Assembly: GCF_003315485.1 (NCBI RefSeq)
Contig: NZ_QNSE01000004.1
Location: 62,001-126,000 of the forward strand
Length of the DNA stretch: 64,000 nucleotides
Origin: Marinomonas rhizomae
Lineage (GTDB): Bacteria; Pseudomonadota; Gammaproteobacteria; Pseudomonadales; Marinomonadaceae
Direction: 5' to 3'
Of the stretch, positions 19,367 through 28,694 are shown one piece after another. Position 1 is the first letter of the stretch, and every line of letters starts with the position of its first letter. The translations under genes and the position numbers were made by a program. Under the pieces are notes generated by a model. The model saw only the letters and a list, made by a program, of their open reading frames with translations, searched no databases and was not told the origin of the DNA.

Positions 19367-20288
19367 CATGCTGTTTGTTGCTGGCGTGAGTTTGCTGGTA
19401 TTGAATGGATGTATGAGTACGCGTCATGTTTTGGGGAAAGATGATGTGGACTATGAAAAGGCATCAGGTGGAGGGCGATATTCCATTTTACAAGACCATG
19501 CACCGACAGGTGATATCAAAGTGGATCATCTGCCTGATCTAGTTCCAAAGTGGGAGGCAAAGAGTCGTGGCGGCAATAAAAGCCCTTATGAAGTATGGGG
19601 TAAAAAATATTGGGTAATGGATTCTGCTCAAGGGTATGTGGCTGAGGGCACTGCGTCTTGGTACGGTAAAAAATTTCATGGGCATAAGACCTCAAATGGG
19701 GAAACATATGACATGTATGGCTTTTCTGCAGCCCATAAATCTTTGCCGTTACCTACGTATCTAAAAGTGACGAATCTTGATAACCAGCGTTCTGTTATTG
19801 TAAGGGTTAATGATAGAGGGCCATTTCATGGCGATCGTTTGATAGACCTTTCTTATGCTGCAGCGGCTCGTCTTGATTATCATAAAAAAGGTTTGGCTCG
19901 AGTGCGAATTGAGGCAATTACGCCAGCACGAGGGCAGTCATATAGCCCACCTAAAATAGTTGCTAAAGAGCCTGTGACTCCGCCAGAAGCCTTGCCAGCA
20001 AAGGTGCCGTCTGCTCCTCCAGTTGAGAAGGTAAGTACTTCTTCTGAATTGGCTTTTTCTCATCTTCAAATGGGTGCATTTAGCTCAGAAGAGTCTGCGG
20101 ATAAACTTAAGCAGCGTCTTTTTGAGGCATTTGATACGAGTGTGAAGGTTGTCACTAATAAGCAAGATGATGGTTTGTTTAAGGTGTTGGTTGGTCCTTT
20201 TTCTGATGCTAATGAGTTGGCTCAATGGCGACAAAAATTACAGCAAGAAGGTTTCGGTAACCCCGTAAGAGTTGCTTTAGTACCTTAG
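19353..20288 (+). CDS. rlpA: RlpA-like lipoprotein with SPOR domain
   Basis: 311 residues. A lipobox (LNGC, Cys at about residue 20) is followed by the double-psi beta-barrel (GTASWYGKKFHGHKTSNGE to VRVNDRGPFHGDRLIDLS) with the catalytic-type Asp. A proline-rich linker and a C-terminal SPOR domain (about 235-311) follow, the latter binding denuded glycan. In Pseudomonas RlpA is a transglycosylase acting on naked glycans at septa; the same role is inferred. The start overlaps mltB by 14 bases. Confidence 0.95.
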   Translation: MKVINMLFVAGVSLLVLNGCMSTRHVLGKDDVDYEKASGGGRYSILQDHAPTGDIKVDHLPDLVPKWEAKSRGGNKSPYEVWGKKYWVMDSAQGYVAEGTASWYGKKFHGHKTSNGETYDMYGFSAAHKSLPLPTYLKVTNLDNQRSVIVRVNDRGPFHGDRLIDLSYAAAARLDYHKKGLARVRIEAITPARGQSYSPPKIVAKEPVTPPEALPAKVPSAPPVEKVSTSSELAFSHLQMGAFSSEESADKLKQRLFEAFDTSVKVVTNKQDDGLFKVLVGPFSDANELAQWRQKLQQEGFGNPVRVALVP

Positions 20289-20364
20289 GTACGCTTTGTT
20301 TGGGCTAGAGATTCTTAGAGGGCTCTAGTATCATTTGTTAACATTTTTTTAGAAGACGATATTT

Positions 20365-21519
20365 TTGAGTATGAAAAAACTCCTAGTTACTTTATCACTT
20401 GTATTTTGCTTCGTGAGCAGCTCTATTTTTGCTGCTCCTTCATTAATCCCAACGCCACCACAATTATCAGCGAGTAGTTACATTCTTATGGATGCATATA
20501 CTGGCGATATTTTGGTAGAGCATAATGCTGATCAGGCTTTGCCTCCAGCAAGTCTAACGAAATTAATGACGGCTTATATTATTGAATATGAGCTGGCTCG
20601 CGGAAATTTATCATTGGATGATATGGTAAATGTGAGCGAAAAAGCATGGAGAATGGAAGGTTCTCGTATGTTTATTCGTGAAGGAACGCAAGTTAAGTTA
20701 GAAGACCTAATGCGCGGTATCATTATTCAGTCAGGTAATGACGCGAGTGTAGCGGCAGCTGAGTATATTGCTGGTAGTGAGTCGGCGTTTGCTGATTTAA
20801 TGAATCAGCACGCTCAACTTCTTGGCATGACAAACTCGCACTTTGTAAATGCAACGGGCTTTCCTGCAGAAGGTCATTACTCAAGTGCACACGATATAGC
20901 CAAATTAGCGCGTGCAACTATTTTGCAGTTTCCAGAAAATTACAGCATGTACGCTGAAAAAGAATTTACCTACAACAATATTCGCCAGCCAAATCGTAAT
21001 AAGTTGCTGTGGCGTGATAAAACCGTCGATGGTATGAAAACTGGTCACACAGATGCCGCTGGTTTCTGCTTGGCGGCTTCTGCGGTTCGAAACGGTACGC
21101 GTTTGATTACAGTTGTTATGGGGACGAATTCTGATACGGCTCGAGCTGTTGAGTCTCAGAAGCTATTAGATTACGGCTTCAGATACTATGAAACTCGTAA
21201 GTTATATAGTCGTGGTCAAGTGGTGAATAATGCCCGTGTTTGGGGTGGTAGCCAGCCTAATGTGAAGGTGGGCTTTGCTGAAGATGTGTTGGTAACAATG
21301 CCGCGTCAACAAGGAGCATCTATTCCTGCAACACTTGATATGCAGGAAGAAATTATGGCGCCAATTGCTGTAGGTGATGTATTAGGTAAGATTGTTGTTG
21401 GCTCTGAAGGGAATGTATTAGTAGAGCGCTCAGTAGTCGCACTAGAAGCCGTGGATGAAGGTGGTTTCTTCAAGCGAATGTTTGATAAAATAAAACTCTT
21501 CTTTATGAACTTGTTTTAA
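20365..21519 (+). CDS. dacA: D-alanyl-D-alanine carboxypeptidase (PBP5/6 class)
   Basis: About 384 residues. A signal peptide (MKKLLVTLSLVFCFVSSSIFA) is followed by a class C low-mass PBP. Motifs: SxxK in PPASLTKLMTAYI, SxN in IQSGNDASVAAAEYI and KTG in DGMKTGHTDAAGFC. The C-terminus ends in an amphipathic helix (FFKRMFDKIKLFFMNLF) that anchors to the outer face of the inner membrane. AGAAG at 20351 is nine bases from the TTG at 20365; the ATG at 20371 is an alternative start two codons in. Confidence 0.96.
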   Translation: MSMKKLLVTLSLVFCFVSSSIFAAPSLIPTPPQLSASSYILMDAYTGDILVEHNADQALPPASLTKLMTAYIIEYELARGNLSLDDMVNVSEKAWRMEGSRMFIREGTQVKLEDLMRGIIIQSGNDASVAAAEYIAGSESAFADLMNQHAQLLGMTNSHFVNATGFPAEGHYSSAHDIAKLARATILQFPENYSMYAEKEFTYNNIRQPNRNKLLWRDKTVDGMKTGHTDAAGFCLAASAVRNGTRLITVVMGTNSDTARAVESQKLLDYGFRYYETRKLYSRGQVVNNARVWGGSQPNVKVGFAEDVLVTMPRQQGASIPATLDMQEEIMAPIAVGDVLGKIVVGSEGNVLVERSVVALEAVDEGGFFKRMFDKIKLFFMNLF

Positions 21520-21548
21520 GCCCTAATAGCGAGTGGTAGATTAAATTA

Positions 21549-21854
21549 ATGGCATTAATTACGAAGAATGGTGATCAGGCTGAGAATGCAGTTGATGCAC
21601 CTAAAATAGAGTTCCCTTGTGAAGATTATGTGATAAAAGTGGTTTCACTTGATGTAGATGGTATCCATACTGAAATAACGGAGCGATTGCTTGTTCATGC
21701 TCCAGAGATGAATACGGCTGCAGAGAATATTAACCGCTCTAGTAAGGGGCGCTTTATCAGCTTCAGTTTTCGTATTGTGGCTCAAAGTGAGGGTCAGTTA
21801 TCGGCTTTGCACAGTGACTTGATGTCAATTGAAGCCGTTAAGATGGTCATGTAA
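21549..21854 (+). CDS. ybeD: DUF493 (YbeD/UPF0250) family protein
   Basis: This 101-residue protein has the family core FPCEDYVIKVVSLD and SKGRFISFSFRIVAQS with an ACT-like ferredoxin fold. Function is unassigned; the family is encoded between dacA and lipB across gammaproteobacteria, as here. Its stop directly abuts the lipB ATG, so translation is probably coupled. An allosteric role in lipoate synthesis is sometimes suggested from context only. Confidence 0.93.
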   Translation: MALITKNGDQAENAVDAPKIEFPCEDYVIKVVSLDVDGIHTEITERLLVHAPEMNTAAENINRSSKGRFISFSFRIVAQSEGQLSALHSDLMSIEAVKMVM

Positions 21855-22499
21855 ATGGATCTCGACTTAATTTGCCGCGATTTAGGTGTTGTCGACTATG
21901 CTGAAACATGGGAGCGGATGAAGCAATTTACTCAAACTCGTTCAAAAGATGAGGCTGATGAGATTTGGTTGCTAGAGCATCCACCCTTGTTTACGCAAGG
22001 CCAAGCTGGTAAACAAGAGCACCTTTTGGCCCCAGGTGATATTCCTGTTATTCAGGTCGACCGTGGTGGACAGGTCACGTATCATGGGCCGGGGCAATTA
22101 GTGGCTTATGTTATGGTCGATTTAAAACGTCTAGGAATAGGTGTTCGAGATCTGGTGAGCGTGCTAGAAAATTCTGTAGTTGGTACGCTTGCGCTGAATT
22201 CAATCGAAGCATACCCCAAACCAGATGCGCCAGGTGTTTACGTCAATGAACAAAAAATTGCGTCACTGGGTTTACGTGTGCGCAGAGGCTGTTCATTTCA
22301 TGGACTTGCCTTAAATGTTGATATGGATCTCACCCCATTTAATCGTATTAACCCATGTGGCTATCAAGGCTTACAAATGGTTGATATGAAGCGTCTTAAC
22401 AAAGACGTTATTTTATCGAATGTAAAGGCCCAGTTAGCGAATCAGCTGGCTGAGCAACTCGGATATAAATATCCGGCTATCCAACAAGGGTGGAAATAG
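21855..22499 (+). CDS. lipB: Octanoyl-ACP:protein octanoyltransferase LipB
   Basis: 214 residues. It moves octanoyl from acyl carrier protein to lipoyl domains. Seen: [21 protein letters not shown]-type core, the catalytic Lys in [22 protein letters not shown], and the catalytic Cys in [14 protein letters not shown]. It starts immediately after the ybeD stop and ends one base before lipA. Confidence 0.97.
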   Translation: MDLDLICRDLGVVDYAETWERMKQFTQTRSKDEADEIWLLEHPPLFTQGQAGKQEHLLAPGDIPVIQVDRGGQVTYHGPGQLVAYVMVDLKRLGIGVRDLVSVLENSVVGTLALNSIEAYPKPDAPGVYVNEQKIASLGLRVRRGCSFHGLALNVDMDLTPFNRINPCGYQGLQMVDMKRLNKDVILSNVKAQLANQLAEQLGYKYPAIQQGWK

Positions 22500-22500
22500 A

Positions 22501-23460
22501 ATGACAGCAGAACGCAAACGCGTTGTCCAAGGGGAAAAACTACGTGGTGCCGATAAGATGGCACGTATTCCCGTTAAGATAGTTCCTACTGAAGAAATCC
22601 CACGTAAGCCTGATTGGCTTCGTGTCCGTATGCCTGCGTCACCTGAAATAGCCCGTATTAAGGCTACTTTACGTGAGCATAAATTAGCATCAGTTTGTGA
22701 AGAGGCTAACTGCCCAAATTTAGGTGAGTGTTTCAGTAATGGCACTGCTACCTTTATGATTATGGGTGAAATTTGTACTCGCCGTTGCCCTTTCTGTGAT
22801 GTTGCGCATGGTCGTCCTAATCCGCTTAGTACTGATGAGCCGAAAGAGTTAGCGGCTGCTATTCGTGATATGAAGCTTAAGTATGTAGTTATTACTTCCG
22901 TGGATCGTGATGATCTTCGTGATGGCGGTGCTCAACACTTTGTGGATTGTATTACAGAGACGCGTGCAGAAAGTCCAAATATTGAAATCGAAACTCTTGT
23001 CCCTGATTTTCGTGGTCGTATGGAAGTAGCGATTGATACACTTTCAATTGCACCACCTGATGTGTTTAACCATAACTTAGAGTCCATTCCGCGTTTATAC
23101 CGCCAAGTAAGACCAGGGTCTGACTATCAGTGGTCGTTAGATCTTTTGAAAAACTTTAAAGATCGTTGTCCTGATGTACCGACTAAATCTGGCTTGATGG
23201 TGGGTATGGGTGAAACGTTTGAAGAAATAGTTGAAGTGCTAAAAGATCTGCGAGCCCATAACGTTGATATGTTGACGATAGGCCAATATCTACAGCCTTC
23301 TAAGCATCATTTCCCGATGGCGCGTTTTGTACCGCCTGAAGAATTTGCACGTTATGAAGAGGTTGCAAAAGAGCTCGGTTTTAAACATGCGGCTTGTGGA
23401 CCCTTGGTCCGTTCGTCTTACCATGCCGATAAGCAGGCACATGGTGAGCACGTTTCTTAA
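22501..23460 (+). CDS. lipA: Lipoyl synthase LipA
   Basis: 319 residues. This radical-SAM enzyme inserts two sulfurs into octanoyl-lipoyl domains. Both [4Fe-4S] clusters are visible: the auxiliary [12 protein letters not shown] and the radical-SAM [10 protein letters not shown]. The auxiliary cluster's C-terminal Ser ligand is in [13 protein letters not shown] terminator follows 20 bases after the stop. Confidence 0.98.
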   Translation: MTAERKRVVQGEKLRGADKMARIPVKIVPTEEIPRKPDWLRVRMPASPEIARIKATLREHKLASVCEEANCPNLGECFSNGTATFMIMGEICTRRCPFCDVAHGRPNPLSTDEPKELAAAIRDMKLKYVVITSVDRDDLRDGGAQHFVDCITETRAESPNIEIETLVPDFRGRMEVAIDTLSIAPPDVFNHNLESIPRLYRQVRPGSDYQWSLDLLKNFKDRCPDVPTKSGLMVGMGETFEEIVEVLKDLRAHNVDMLTIGQYLQPSKHHFPMARFVPPEEFARYEEVAKELGFKHAACGPLVRSSYHADKQAHGEHVS

Positions 23461-23480
23461 TTTTTTTGTTTGTTAGAATA

Positions 23481-23517
23481 AAGCGGAGTTAAGAGATTTC
23501 TTAGCCCCGCTTTTTTT
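23481..23517 (+). terminator. lipA rho-independent terminator
   Basis: AAGCGG(A)GTTAAG pairs with CTTAG(C)CCCGCTT (13 positions with one mismatch and one G-T pair) around the loop AGATTT, followed by a run of T. Confidence 0.88.
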
Positions 23518-23522
23518 ATTTA

Positions 23523-23608
23523 AGACCTTTGTACTATTACAGTACTCATTAATACTTTGTTGAAAATAGGCTCGCTTGGGCTCCACTTGTAACATCGTAC
23601 AAAGGTCT
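23523..23608 (+). repeat. 12-bp inverted repeat in the speA leader, with a nested shorter one
   Basis: AGACCTTTGTAC (23523-23534) and GTACAAAGGTCT (23597-23608) are perfect inverted copies 62 bases apart. The left arm also overlaps a local inverted repeat, GTACT-ATTAC-AGTAC (23531-23545). The two pairings share the GTAC and cannot coexist. The element lies between the lipA terminator and speA. Its function is unknown. Confidence 0.6.
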
Positions 23609-23708
23609 CTATTTGAACTACACCTAGAAAATATGCTTGTGTTTTTCTATGACGTTACTTGATTAGAAAGGGTGCTAGTTTACGGTTATTTGGATTTTTG
23701 GAGATAAT

Positions 23709-25613
23709 ATGAAGCCTTGGTCAATTAAAGATTCTATGGAACTGTACAATGTAAGCCATTGGAGCAGTGGCTTTTTTTCGATCAATGACAAAGGGCGCGT
23801 CATTGCGCTGCCTGATAGAGAAAATAGTGTTGATTTGACAGAGCTTTCTGTAGCACTTAAGCAACAAGGTATTCCTTACCCATGCCTAGTTCGTTTTCCA
23901 AATATTCTTCATTCACGAATTGAGAAAATTACCAATTCGTTTCAACAAGCAATAGATTATTATGCTTATCAAGCAGAGTACGCCATTGTTTACCCTATTA
24001 AGGTAAACCAGCAGCGTCGAGTCGTAGAAGAGATTGCGGCATGTCAGCCTGATAATGCGGCTACTGTTGGTTTAGAAGCAGGCAGTAAGCCCGAGTTGAT
24101 GGCTGTTCTGGCAATGCATAAAAATGCTGATGGCATCATTGTTTGTAATGGCTACAAAGATCGTGAGTTTATTCATCTTGCTTTAATGGCTGAAAAAATG
24201 GGCCATCAAGTATTTATCGTTGTTGAAAAAATGCACGAGCTTGATTGGATTCTAGAAGAAGCAGATAAAATTGGTGTTCAGCCCCGTATTGGTATTCGTA
24301 TTCGATTAGCGTCTACTTGTACCACTCATTGGGGAAATAGTGGGGGCGAAAAATCGAAATTTGGGCTGACAACTTCACAGTTACTGCGGGCGATTGATCG
24401 ATTACGTGAATTAGACTTGTTGCATTGCCTTGAATTGATACACTTTCATTTAGGTTCACAAATTACACGAATTCGCGATATTCAAAACAGCTTGAAAGAA
24501 TGTGCTCGCTATTATGCTGAACTCCACCAAATGGGCGTCAAAGTTAAATGGGTCGATGTCGGTGGTGGTTTGGGGGTGGATTACGAAGGTACGCGTTGCC
24601 AGAATGATTTTTCAGCAAACTACAGTATTGGTGAATATGCGAATAACGTGGTGTTTGCTTTCCATAATGTCTGTGAGCAATACGATCTTCCACACCCACA
24701 TTTAATTTCTGAGTCTGGTCGAGCTGTGACCGCTCATCATGCGATGATGATTGCAGATGTCTTCTCTCATGGTGCAGAGCTCTTGCCGATTGAAGAGCCA
24801 GCTGAAGACTGTGAGTTAGAGCTGCAGCGACTTTGGGCATCTTATCAGAGTCTGAAAGGTGAGAATGAAGAGGAAGGTCGATCTTTGGTTGAGATTTATC
24901 ATGACTTGCTAGATGATTTTAATGATAGCTTGACTCTATATAGCCACGGTCAGCTTAATCTTTCACAAAGGGCGCAAGCAGAGAATCTGTTTTTATCCGC
25001 ATGTCGAAATTTGTTGCCTCGTTTAGATAATCGAAATAGAAGTCACCGTGCTGTCATTGATGAGCTAAATGAGCGTTTGGCAGAGAAGCTATTTGTTAAT
25101 TTATCGGTGTTTCAGTCTATGCCCGATGCATGGGGGATTGATCAATTATTCCCAGTGTTGCCTTTGCAGGGTTTGGATCAGGCGCCAACCTTTCGAGGTA
25201 AAATTCAAGATGTTACTTGTGATTCAGATGGTTGTTTATATAGCTATGTTGATGGTCAAGGTATTGAGTCTTCGTTGCCATTACCTCCGCCGCCGCCAAA
25301 AGGTGATGATTATTTAATGGGCTTTTTCTTGGTTGGGGCTTATCAAGAAACCTTAGGAGATTTGCATAATTTATTTGGTGATACTTGTTCTGTCGACGTG
25401 TATCTAACAGACGACGGTTTCAGAATTGATCACGTATTAAGAGGTGACAGTGTTCAGGATGTGCTTAAGTCTGTTAGCTATAATGAGCACGAACTAATGA
25501 AGCGTTATCAGGATAGGGTCGCTGCTAGTCCGCTTGGTCAAGAAGAGCAAGTGACTTTGCTAGCAACGTATAAAAAAGTGTTGGAAGGTACAACATATTT
25601 GACCCAAGTATAA
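23709..25613 (+). CDS. speA: Biosynthetic arginine decarboxylase SpeA
   Basis: 634 residues (family about 630-660). This PLP enzyme of the alanine-racemase fold makes agmatine from arginine. The PLP lysine lies in YPIKVNQQRRVVEEI near residue 100. Also seen: GSKPELMAVL, the HFHLGSQI and VDVGGGLGVDYEG segments, and CDSDG near the C-terminus (the active-site Cys region). aguB follows by 49 bases, so the two encode the first and last steps of an arginine to putrescine route. The middle enzyme, agmatine deiminase AguA, is not in the window. Confidence 0.97.
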   Translation: MKPWSIKDSMELYNVSHWSSGFFSINDKGRVIALPDRENSVDLTELSVALKQQGIPYPCLVRFPNILHSRIEKITNSFQQAIDYYAYQAEYAIVYPIKVNQQRRVVEEIAACQPDNAATVGLEAGSKPELMAVLAMHKNADGIIVCNGYKDREFIHLALMAEKMGHQVFIVVEKMHELDWILEEADKIGVQPRIGIRIRLASTCTTHWGNSGGEKSKFGLTTSQLLRAIDRLRELDLLHCLELIHFHLGSQITRIRDIQNSLKECARYYAELHQMGVKVKWVDVGGGLGVDYEGTRCQNDFSANYSIGEYANNVVFAFHNVCEQYDLPHPHLISESGRAVTAHHAMMIADVFSHGAELLPIEEPAEDCELELQRLWASYQSLKGENEEEGRSLVEIYHDLLDDFNDSLTLYSHGQLNLSQRAQAENLFLSACRNLLPRLDNRNRSHRAVIDELNERLAEKLFVNLSVFQSMPDAWGIDQLFPVLPLQGLDQAPTFRGKIQDVTCDSDGCLYSYVDGQGIESSLPLPPPPPKGDDYLMGFFLVGAYQETLGDLHNLFGDTCSVDVYLTDDGFRIDHVLRGDSVQDVLKSVSYNEHELMKRYQDRVAASPLGQEEQVTLLATYKKVLEGTTYLTQV

Positions 25614-25662
25614 ATTGTTCCTGTATGTGTGACGCAATATATATTTTTTGGAGGTAGTAGAG

Positions 25663-26541
25663 ATGAGTAACGTAAAAGTAGCCTGCGTTCAAATGGCGGT
25701 CAGTACAGACTTTCAAGCAAATTTAGATAATGCGGTTAAACAAGTCAGAGAAGCCGCAGCAAATCAGGCCAATATTATTCTCTTGCAAGAATTATTTATG
25801 GGGCCATATTTTTGCATTGATCAAAAGCCAGCGTATTTCGATTGGGCGCAGCCAGTCAATGATTGTTTGGCTATTCAGACGATGAGTGCTCTTGCGAAAG
25901 AATTAGGCGTGGTTTTGCCAATTAGTTTTTTTGAGCGCGATGGCAATGTCTTTTATAACTCATTGGTGATGATCGATGCCAATGGCGATGTGATGGATTT
26001 GTATCGTAAAACGCATATTCCTGACGGTCCTGGTTATCAAGAAAAATACTATTTCACACCAGGTAATACTGGTGTGAAAGTCTGGGATACACGGTTTGGG
26101 CGAATTGGCTGTGGTATTTGCTGGGATCAATGGTTTCCAGAGCTTGCTCGTGAGCTAGCCTTAAAAGGCGCAGAGCTGATTTTCTATCCTACGGCAATTG
26201 GTTCTGAACCTCCTTACCCTGAATGGGACTCTAAGGACCACTGGCAGAGAACGATGCAAGGACATGCTGCCGCAAACATGGTGCCAGTCATTGCTGCAAA
26301 TCGTGTTGGTCGTGAAAATGGTGAAAACAGCTTTATTCAATTTTACGGTTCTTCATTTATGACGGATGAAATGGGGGCAATGAAATGTGAAGCTGGTCGT
26401 GACGAAAATACCATATTGTATTCTGAGTATGATTTAGAGGTTATTCGTAACGCGCGTCAGTCATTTGGCTTGTTTCGGGATCGTCGTCCAGATCAGTACC
26501 AAGCGATTACTTCAGGTGCGGGTATTACTTGGAGTAAGTAG
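25663..26541 (+). CDS. aguB: N-carbamoylputrescine amidase AguB
   Basis: 292 residues in the nitrilase superfamily. The Glu-Lys-Cys triad is visible in LLQELFMG (Glu), YRKTHIPDGPGYQEK (Lys) and GCGICWDQWFPE (Cys). It releases putrescine from N-carbamoylputrescine. The ATG at 25663 is chosen because GGAGG at 25650-25654 lies eight bases before it; a TTG at 25648 in frame precedes that site and is unlikely. It forms an operon with speA. Confidence 0.96.
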   Translation: MSNVKVACVQMAVSTDFQANLDNAVKQVREAAANQANIILLQELFMGPYFCIDQKPAYFDWAQPVNDCLAIQTMSALAKELGVVLPISFFERDGNVFYNSLVMIDANGDVMDLYRKTHIPDGPGYQEKYYFTPGNTGVKVWDTRFGRIGCGICWDQWFPELARELALKGAELIFYPTAIGSEPPYPEWDSKDHWQRTMQGHAAANMVPVIAANRVGRENGENSFIQFYGSSFMTDEMGAMKCEAGRDENTILYSEYDLEVIRNARQSFGLFRDRRPDQYQAITSGAGITWSK

Positions 26542-26555
26542 TAAAAGGCAAAAAA

Positions 26556-26576
26556 GTGCCCGCAGGATGCGGGCAC
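26556..26576 (+). terminator. Hairpin after aguB
   Basis: GTGCCCGC, loop AGGAT, GCGGGCAC form a perfect 8-bp stem 14 bases after the stop, preceded by AAAAA but without a following T run. It is likely a terminator or 3'-end stabiliser. Confidence 0.6.
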
Positions 26577-26589
26577 AAGGCTTTCCTTA

Positions 26590-26623
26590 TCCTTATTGAT
26601 GCAAGGGGAAGCATCAATAAGGA
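26590..26623 (+). repeat. Second hairpin in the aguB 3' intergenic region
   Basis: CCTTATTGATGC (26591-26602) and GCATCAATAAGG (26611-26622) are perfect arms with the loop AAGGGGAA; an outer T-A pair extends the stem to 13 bp. The rest of the 346-base gap (26542-26887) shows no gene and no other clear element. Confidence 0.6.
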
Positions 26624-26887
26624 AGATCTATTTGCACTTGGCTTTTCGAAGCCTAAAATTAGTATGTAAGAAGCAGTGCAATGCTTGTGCTTTTAAAACA
26701 CTCTGACGGTAATTTGAAGCGAGTAAAATGCTTTTTATTACAAGGCTTTATAATAAAGCGTATCCTCGTCAGTATAGATCTGTCCAAAACTTAGATATTA
26801 ACTATAGACAGAGATTTTAAATAGATGTGAATATAATTTTGCCTGTTCATCTACTTAAAAGGTCTCATCATTTATTTTAGAGAGTCA

Positions 26888-27775
26888 ATGAACGTATTTA
26901 GTTCCCCAAATAAATTGCCGTATTTTGCCGTCATCTTGTCTAGCAAGCTTATGTTAAATGATTTGACTTATCGCATAATGGCCGAAAAAATGCTCGAATT
27001 GGCGCAAGGTCAGCCGGGCTACTTAGGGGCAGAATATGGTTCGGGTGAAATGGATTTGTTGATGACTTATTGGCAAACTAAAGAAGCTGCTGAAGATTGG
27101 TTGAGCCATGATATGCAGCGTAGAACCTTATCCATTGGCGAAAGTTTCTGGTATGAAGAATATTCTCTAAAGCTGTTCGAAGTAATGAAGGACATGTCAT
27201 TTAAGTGCTCTAATCAAGATATACATGCTTCACGCTTTCCTAGGATTGTGACCGAAAGGGGAGTGTTAAAAATATTAGATGAAACTCAAGCGCCTCTTTT
27301 GCATGATTATATTAATCAAGAAAAATATTTTCTGGCGCCATGGGAGCCTTTAAGGAGCGATGGTTATTACTCGCTAGAAACTTGCCAATTACGTGTTAGA
27401 GAGATGCGTCGAGACTTTCTGGAAGATAAAGGGATTGTCCTTTGTTTTCTCTCTCCTAATGAAGACAAAATGCTCGCTTATACAAATTACTCAAACATCA
27501 TTCGTGGTGTCTTTCGGGCGTGCAATCTTGGCTATAGTTTACGAAAAAGCGAGCAGAGCAAAGGGATTATGCAAGAAGCCTTGAAAGCAGGAATAGATTA
27601 CCTACATAAGGAGCAACATATTGACCGCATTCAGGCGAGCTATATGCCAAGAAATGCTCGAAGTGCGGCAGTATTGCAGAAGCTAGGTTTTGATAAAGAA
27701 GGTGTTGCAAGGGATTATTTGAAAATAAATGGACAATGGGAAGATCATATTCTGACAGCATTAGTGTTGCGTTAA
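26888..27775 (+). CDS. ABM-domain / RimJ-type GNAT acetyltransferase fusion
   Basis: 295 residues in two domains. Residues about 10-100 resemble the antibiotic-biosynthesis-monooxygenase (ABM) fold: AVILSSK, MAEKMLELAQGQPGYLGAEY, TYWQTKEAAEDW and SFWYEEY. Residues about 120-295 are a GNAT of the RimJ/RimI protein-N-acetyltransferase type: FLAPWEPLR, SNIIRGVFRACNLGYSL, KGIMQEALKAGIDYL, MPRNARSAAVLQKLGF and DYLKINGQWEDHILTALV. The GNAT part probably acetylates a protein N-terminus or small amine. The ABM part may bind a small ligand or heme. It stands alone between intergenic gaps. Confidence 0.8.
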   Translation: MNVFSSPNKLPYFAVILSSKLMLNDLTYRIMAEKMLELAQGQPGYLGAEYGSGEMDLLMTYWQTKEAAEDWLSHDMQRRTLSIGESFWYEEYSLKLFEVMKDMSFKCSNQDIHASRFPRIVTERGVLKILDETQAPLLHDYINQEKYFLAPWEPLRSDGYYSLETCQLRVREMRRDFLEDKGIVLCFLSPNEDKMLAYTNYSNIIRGVFRACNLGYSLRKSEQSKGIMQEALKAGIDYLHKEQHIDRIQASYMPRNARSAAVLQKLGFDKEGVARDYLKINGQWEDHILTALVLR

Positions 27776-27781
27776 AATAAG

Positions 27782-28513
27782 CTAGAGTGTGTCAGAGGCA
27801 GGCTTTGTTAGCAGCAATATTCGCCCTTTAATGTTTTGTGTAGTCATAACAGACAGCATAGTTACACTTTCATTGCTTGGATTGAAAACAGCCCTTGGCT
27901 CCTTTTTGGCAATGACTTTGCCATAATTTGGGCAGGCTTTAGAGGCTTTTTTGTTGTTTGAGATAAATGGCGTGCCGTTTAAAGGGAGCAGGTATTGTGT
28001 GGCCGTTTTCTGATAATAAAGCGGTTCTTTGAATTGAGGCGGGTAAAGTTCTAACGCAATGTGCCCCGCTTCTCCTTGCCAAAGTGGCCATGTTTTAATT
28101 TTGCTTCTTCCTAACGTTGAATCCACTGTACCAGAAGACACTTTCTTAAGAGAGCTGTTCAATTCAGACTGGTTAGCGTTTTTTAGCCTTATTAAGCACA
28201 GTTCAACCGTTGGGGTGAGCAAAGTGATGCTGTTGATTGTTTGTGCTGTTAGCCAAACTCCCTGATGTTGCTTTAAGACAGTTTCTTGCTCGTTATTTTG
28301 TCGCATTTTTTGCTGTAAGTATAATTCTCCTTTTGCGATAAAAAGAAAGGTGTCTGTCTCATGATGATAAAAGCGGGTTGGCGTATCGTTCTGAAAAAGA
28401 TGTTCATGCGCAACAAAAAGGTCATCTTGTTGGTGGATGATAAGGCGTTTACTAGAGTCCCCAAGGCTATAGTTTATTGGGTCGTGTGTGTTTTGATCAG
28501 ATAAGTTCACCAT
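27782..28513 (-). CDS. Cupin-like hypothetical protein
   Basis: 243 residues, no signal peptide or membrane segment. The N-terminal half looks like a cupin/RmlC beta-barrel: RFYHHETDTFLFIAKGELYL and HQGVWLTAQTINSITLL, with a His-rich first motif that could bind metal. The C-terminal half has a second possible barrel (GHIALELYPPQFKEPLYY). I do not recognise a named family. It converges on the ABM-GNAT gene with a 6-base gap and diverges from parC. Confidence 0.6.
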   Translation of the reverse strand: MVNLSDQNTHDPINYSLGDSSKRLIIHQQDDLFVAHEHLFQNDTPTRFYHHETDTFLFIAKGELYLQQKMRQNNEQETVLKQHQGVWLTAQTINSITLLTPTVELCLIRLKNANQSELNSSLKKVSSGTVDSTLGRSKIKTWPLWQGEAGHIALELYPPQFKEPLYYQKTATQYLLPLNGTPFISNNKKASKACPNYGKVIAKKEPRAVFNPSNESVTMLSVMTTQNIKGRILLLTKPASDTL

Positions 28514-28694
28514 CGCGTACCTTTTTAATTATCGAACGTATTGAAACACGAGAATAGCGACCTTTCCATGATAATCTTACGCTGAGTGTTGCAGTGAGTT
28601 GGGATGTTTCTTTATAGTTGAGCCCATATTAGTTTATGAAATCCGCATGTGCCGATAATTTGCCCATGTAAACGATTATAGAAGGAAAGATTCC

